DNA of 64,000 nt from Cymbomonas tetramitiformis (lineage: Eukaryota; Chlorophyta; Pyramimonadophyceae; Pyramimonadales; Pyramimonadaceae), in the NCBI GenBank assembly GCA_001247695.2, contig LGRX02035439.1:1-64000 (forward strand). Direction: 5' to 3'. The notes under the pieces are model-generated. The model made no database searches and was not told the DNA's origin. It was given only the letters and a program-made list of their open reading frames with translations. The first letter of the stretch is position 1. Each line of letters begins with the position of its first letter. The position numbers and the translations under genes are program-made. Positions 62,874 to 64,000 of this stretch are shown piece by piece.

Positions 62874-64000
62874 TACGAAGAGCTCAAATCCTTTCTTACC
62901 CACAAATTTTATCATTACGGCTCTCTTTGCGGTACCATCAGTTCTCGTGACAGATGGAGCCAGAGGCAGGGTTTTCGGGTTCCACAGAATCATTGATCCG
63001 ATCGAGGCATTTTCATCAACAAATGACGTGCGAAACTGAATGCCTTTTTGAGTTATGAGTGTTTTAACTAATGCTAAATTTTCACTGTTTATTTTTGTTT
63101 CTGAAACACATACAATGTCCGCTCTGCCATCTATCATTAGATTACAAATGGTTTCAAGTTTTATGAGACTGCATTTTACTTCCTGTGCGTGTCTTAAACC
63201 CCTGAGATTCATTCCCATTATCTTGATGTTATTGGATAATTGGGCTTGCTGCAGGCTTTCCAATCGCCCTATTTCAGTTTGTTGCAATTTCCCTCTGTTG
63301 TTTCTGACTTGATGTAAGCATCTCCCCATTTTGTCATATTCATTCACAAAGTCGAAGGTGGTGTTGACACATTTGGTTTTGTAAACCTTCCTCTTGTGTT
63401 TGCGGGAAGATTTCCTCCTTTGCCCATATTGAGGGTTTTTATCAGCACATTTGGTGTTTGGGTCGCTGATCTGTCCAATGGGGGTCCTTAACGCTGTGGC
63501 TTTCCGGGGCCGTTTGTCTTGTATACCATTGGTTCTGTCGGCAACCGTCAACATGTGCCTAAGCTCGTCTCTGACCAACGAAATAGCAAAATCATTCTCC
63601 CGTTTTGTAGTTCTACAAGTGTTGTCATTTTTCAGAATCATTTTGATGTTAAGTTTGTTCAAGTCATGTAACAGATCTCTGGCAAATTGGTCTGTGGAGT
63701 GATACCTCCAAGTACGAATAATGTTTGTTGCTTTTTGTGCAATGATGAAATTTAAGATTCCCGAGTTATTTGGGTGTTCACCAAAGCTTAAGTTAATGAA
63801 ACATTGTTTTATCTCATTGTCAAGTGTGAGGGGATGCTTGTTTCCCAAATGTTTTGCTTGAATGCCATTGACACAGTATATGATAGTCTTTTGAGGAACA
63901 AGGTGAAGAAAGACATACCAGATCCCATCGACGTTTGATATATAGGTAGTGTTTGTGTGATCTGATTGTCTGGGTGTACAATGATAAGAACCATGAGTTT
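62874..64000 (-). pseudogene. LINE endonuclease N-terminal half with basic upstream region, open at window edge
   Basis: The minus frame is open from the window edge to the transposon border. Upstream of the endonuclease it has a basic region (KSSRKHKRKVYKTK, QDKRPRKATALRT). The endonuclease begins NNIKIMGMNLRGLRH and continues ADIVCVSETKINSE (catalytic E), FVDENASIGSMILWN and KRAVMIKFVGKKGFELFV, where LINE homology stops at the inverted repeat. The N-terminal part of the protein lies beyond position 64000. The frame's last residues (RTRYSMKTTLW..) are transposon TIR sequence, not endonuclease. It complements the C-half at 51328-52435. Confidence 0.75.

Larger units (their letters stand above)
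41630..64000 (-). mobile_element. Non-LTR (LINE-like) retrotransposon split by two nested transposons; 5' end outside the window
   Basis: Three minus-strand pieces form one element when the inserts are removed: 62873-64000 (endonuclease N-half, running off the window), 52435-46590 (endonuclease C-half, RT, RNase H, zinc knuckle) and 42842 to about 41630 (methyltransferase-like tail and 3' UTR). The right-hand insert is a hAT element with 8-bp duplication; its removal restores one continuous frame. The other insert is a TIR element of about 10.4 kb. At its site the two endonuclease halves complement each other (one ends in ..GFELFV, the other begins YMNNATL). The visible retrotransposon sequence totals about 8.1 kb. 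At least one in-frame stop (51328-51330) marks it as a decayed copy. Confidence 0.75.

Noticed and set aside
1..64000. tRNA, rRNA or snRNA genes
   Set aside because: No cloverleaf with B-box-like GGTTCGANTCC, no conserved rRNA block and no snRNA signature was noticed on either strand.

Overview
The window is eukaryotic. Genes are split by GT-AG introns, coding density is low, minisatellites are abundant, and one assembly gap (23278-23967) is present. Gene content (a plant/animal-type WDTC1/ADP protein, LRR and 2OG-oxygenase genes, LINE, hAT, LTR and large TIR transposons, methyltransferases inside mobile elements) and mixed base composition suggest a free-living protist, most probably an alga. 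That assignment is inference; no rRNA, tRNA or organellar gene was recognised.

Layout. (1) 2700-17609, plus strand: one long gene for a WDTC1/ADP/ASG2-like DCAF protein (WD40 - TPR - acidic linker - WD40). Most exons were placed by splice sites with matching phases. Its introns are bloated by at least six tandem arrays and one 731-bp MITE with TTAA ends. (2) 17610-24966: gene-poor, with short repeats, the gap, and only weak exon-like fragments. (3) 24967-29316: two small LTR elements carrying only gag-like ORFs, with a FAR1/FLYWCH-like zinc-finger fragment between them. (4) 29869-32417, minus: a 2OG-Fe(II) oxygenase gene whose first intron holds a 50-bp minisatellite of about 1.1 kb. (5) 33815-35065, plus: an intronless alpha/beta-hydrolase (esterase). 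(6) 36695-40106, minus: a predicted LRR - alpha/beta-hydrolase - RanBP2-zinc-finger fusion. (7) 41630-64000: a nest of transposons.

The nest is the most unusual part. A non-LTR retrotransposon on the minus strand enters from beyond the right edge (endonuclease N-half 62873-64000). It continues at 52431-46597 (endonuclease C-half, reverse transcriptase, RNase H, zinc knuckle) and ends at 42840-41735 with an NPPF-type adenine-methyltransferase-like domain. It is broken twice. A complete hAT transposon (42843-46589; 8-bp duplication GAAGGCTT; chromodomain-BED-hAT transposase) sits inside the ORF. Removing it rejoins RT/RNase H and methyltransferase in one frame. A second element of about 10.4 kb (about 52436-62873), with matching inverted ends, sits inside the endonuclease. 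It carries a three-exon DDE/DUF7869-like transposase on the minus strand. Divergent from it is a plus-strand unit in which one first exon can splice either to a MYND-finger exon or to a long three-exon reading frame ending in a permuted (beta-class) DNA methyltransferase-like domain. Introns of both divergent genes are filled with different tandem arrays built round the same palindrome, CTCATTARCCTAATGAG. This element, and the methyltransferase-tailed LINE it interrupts, are the best candidates for undescribed systems.

Family assignments come from motif recognition by eye; no database search was run.
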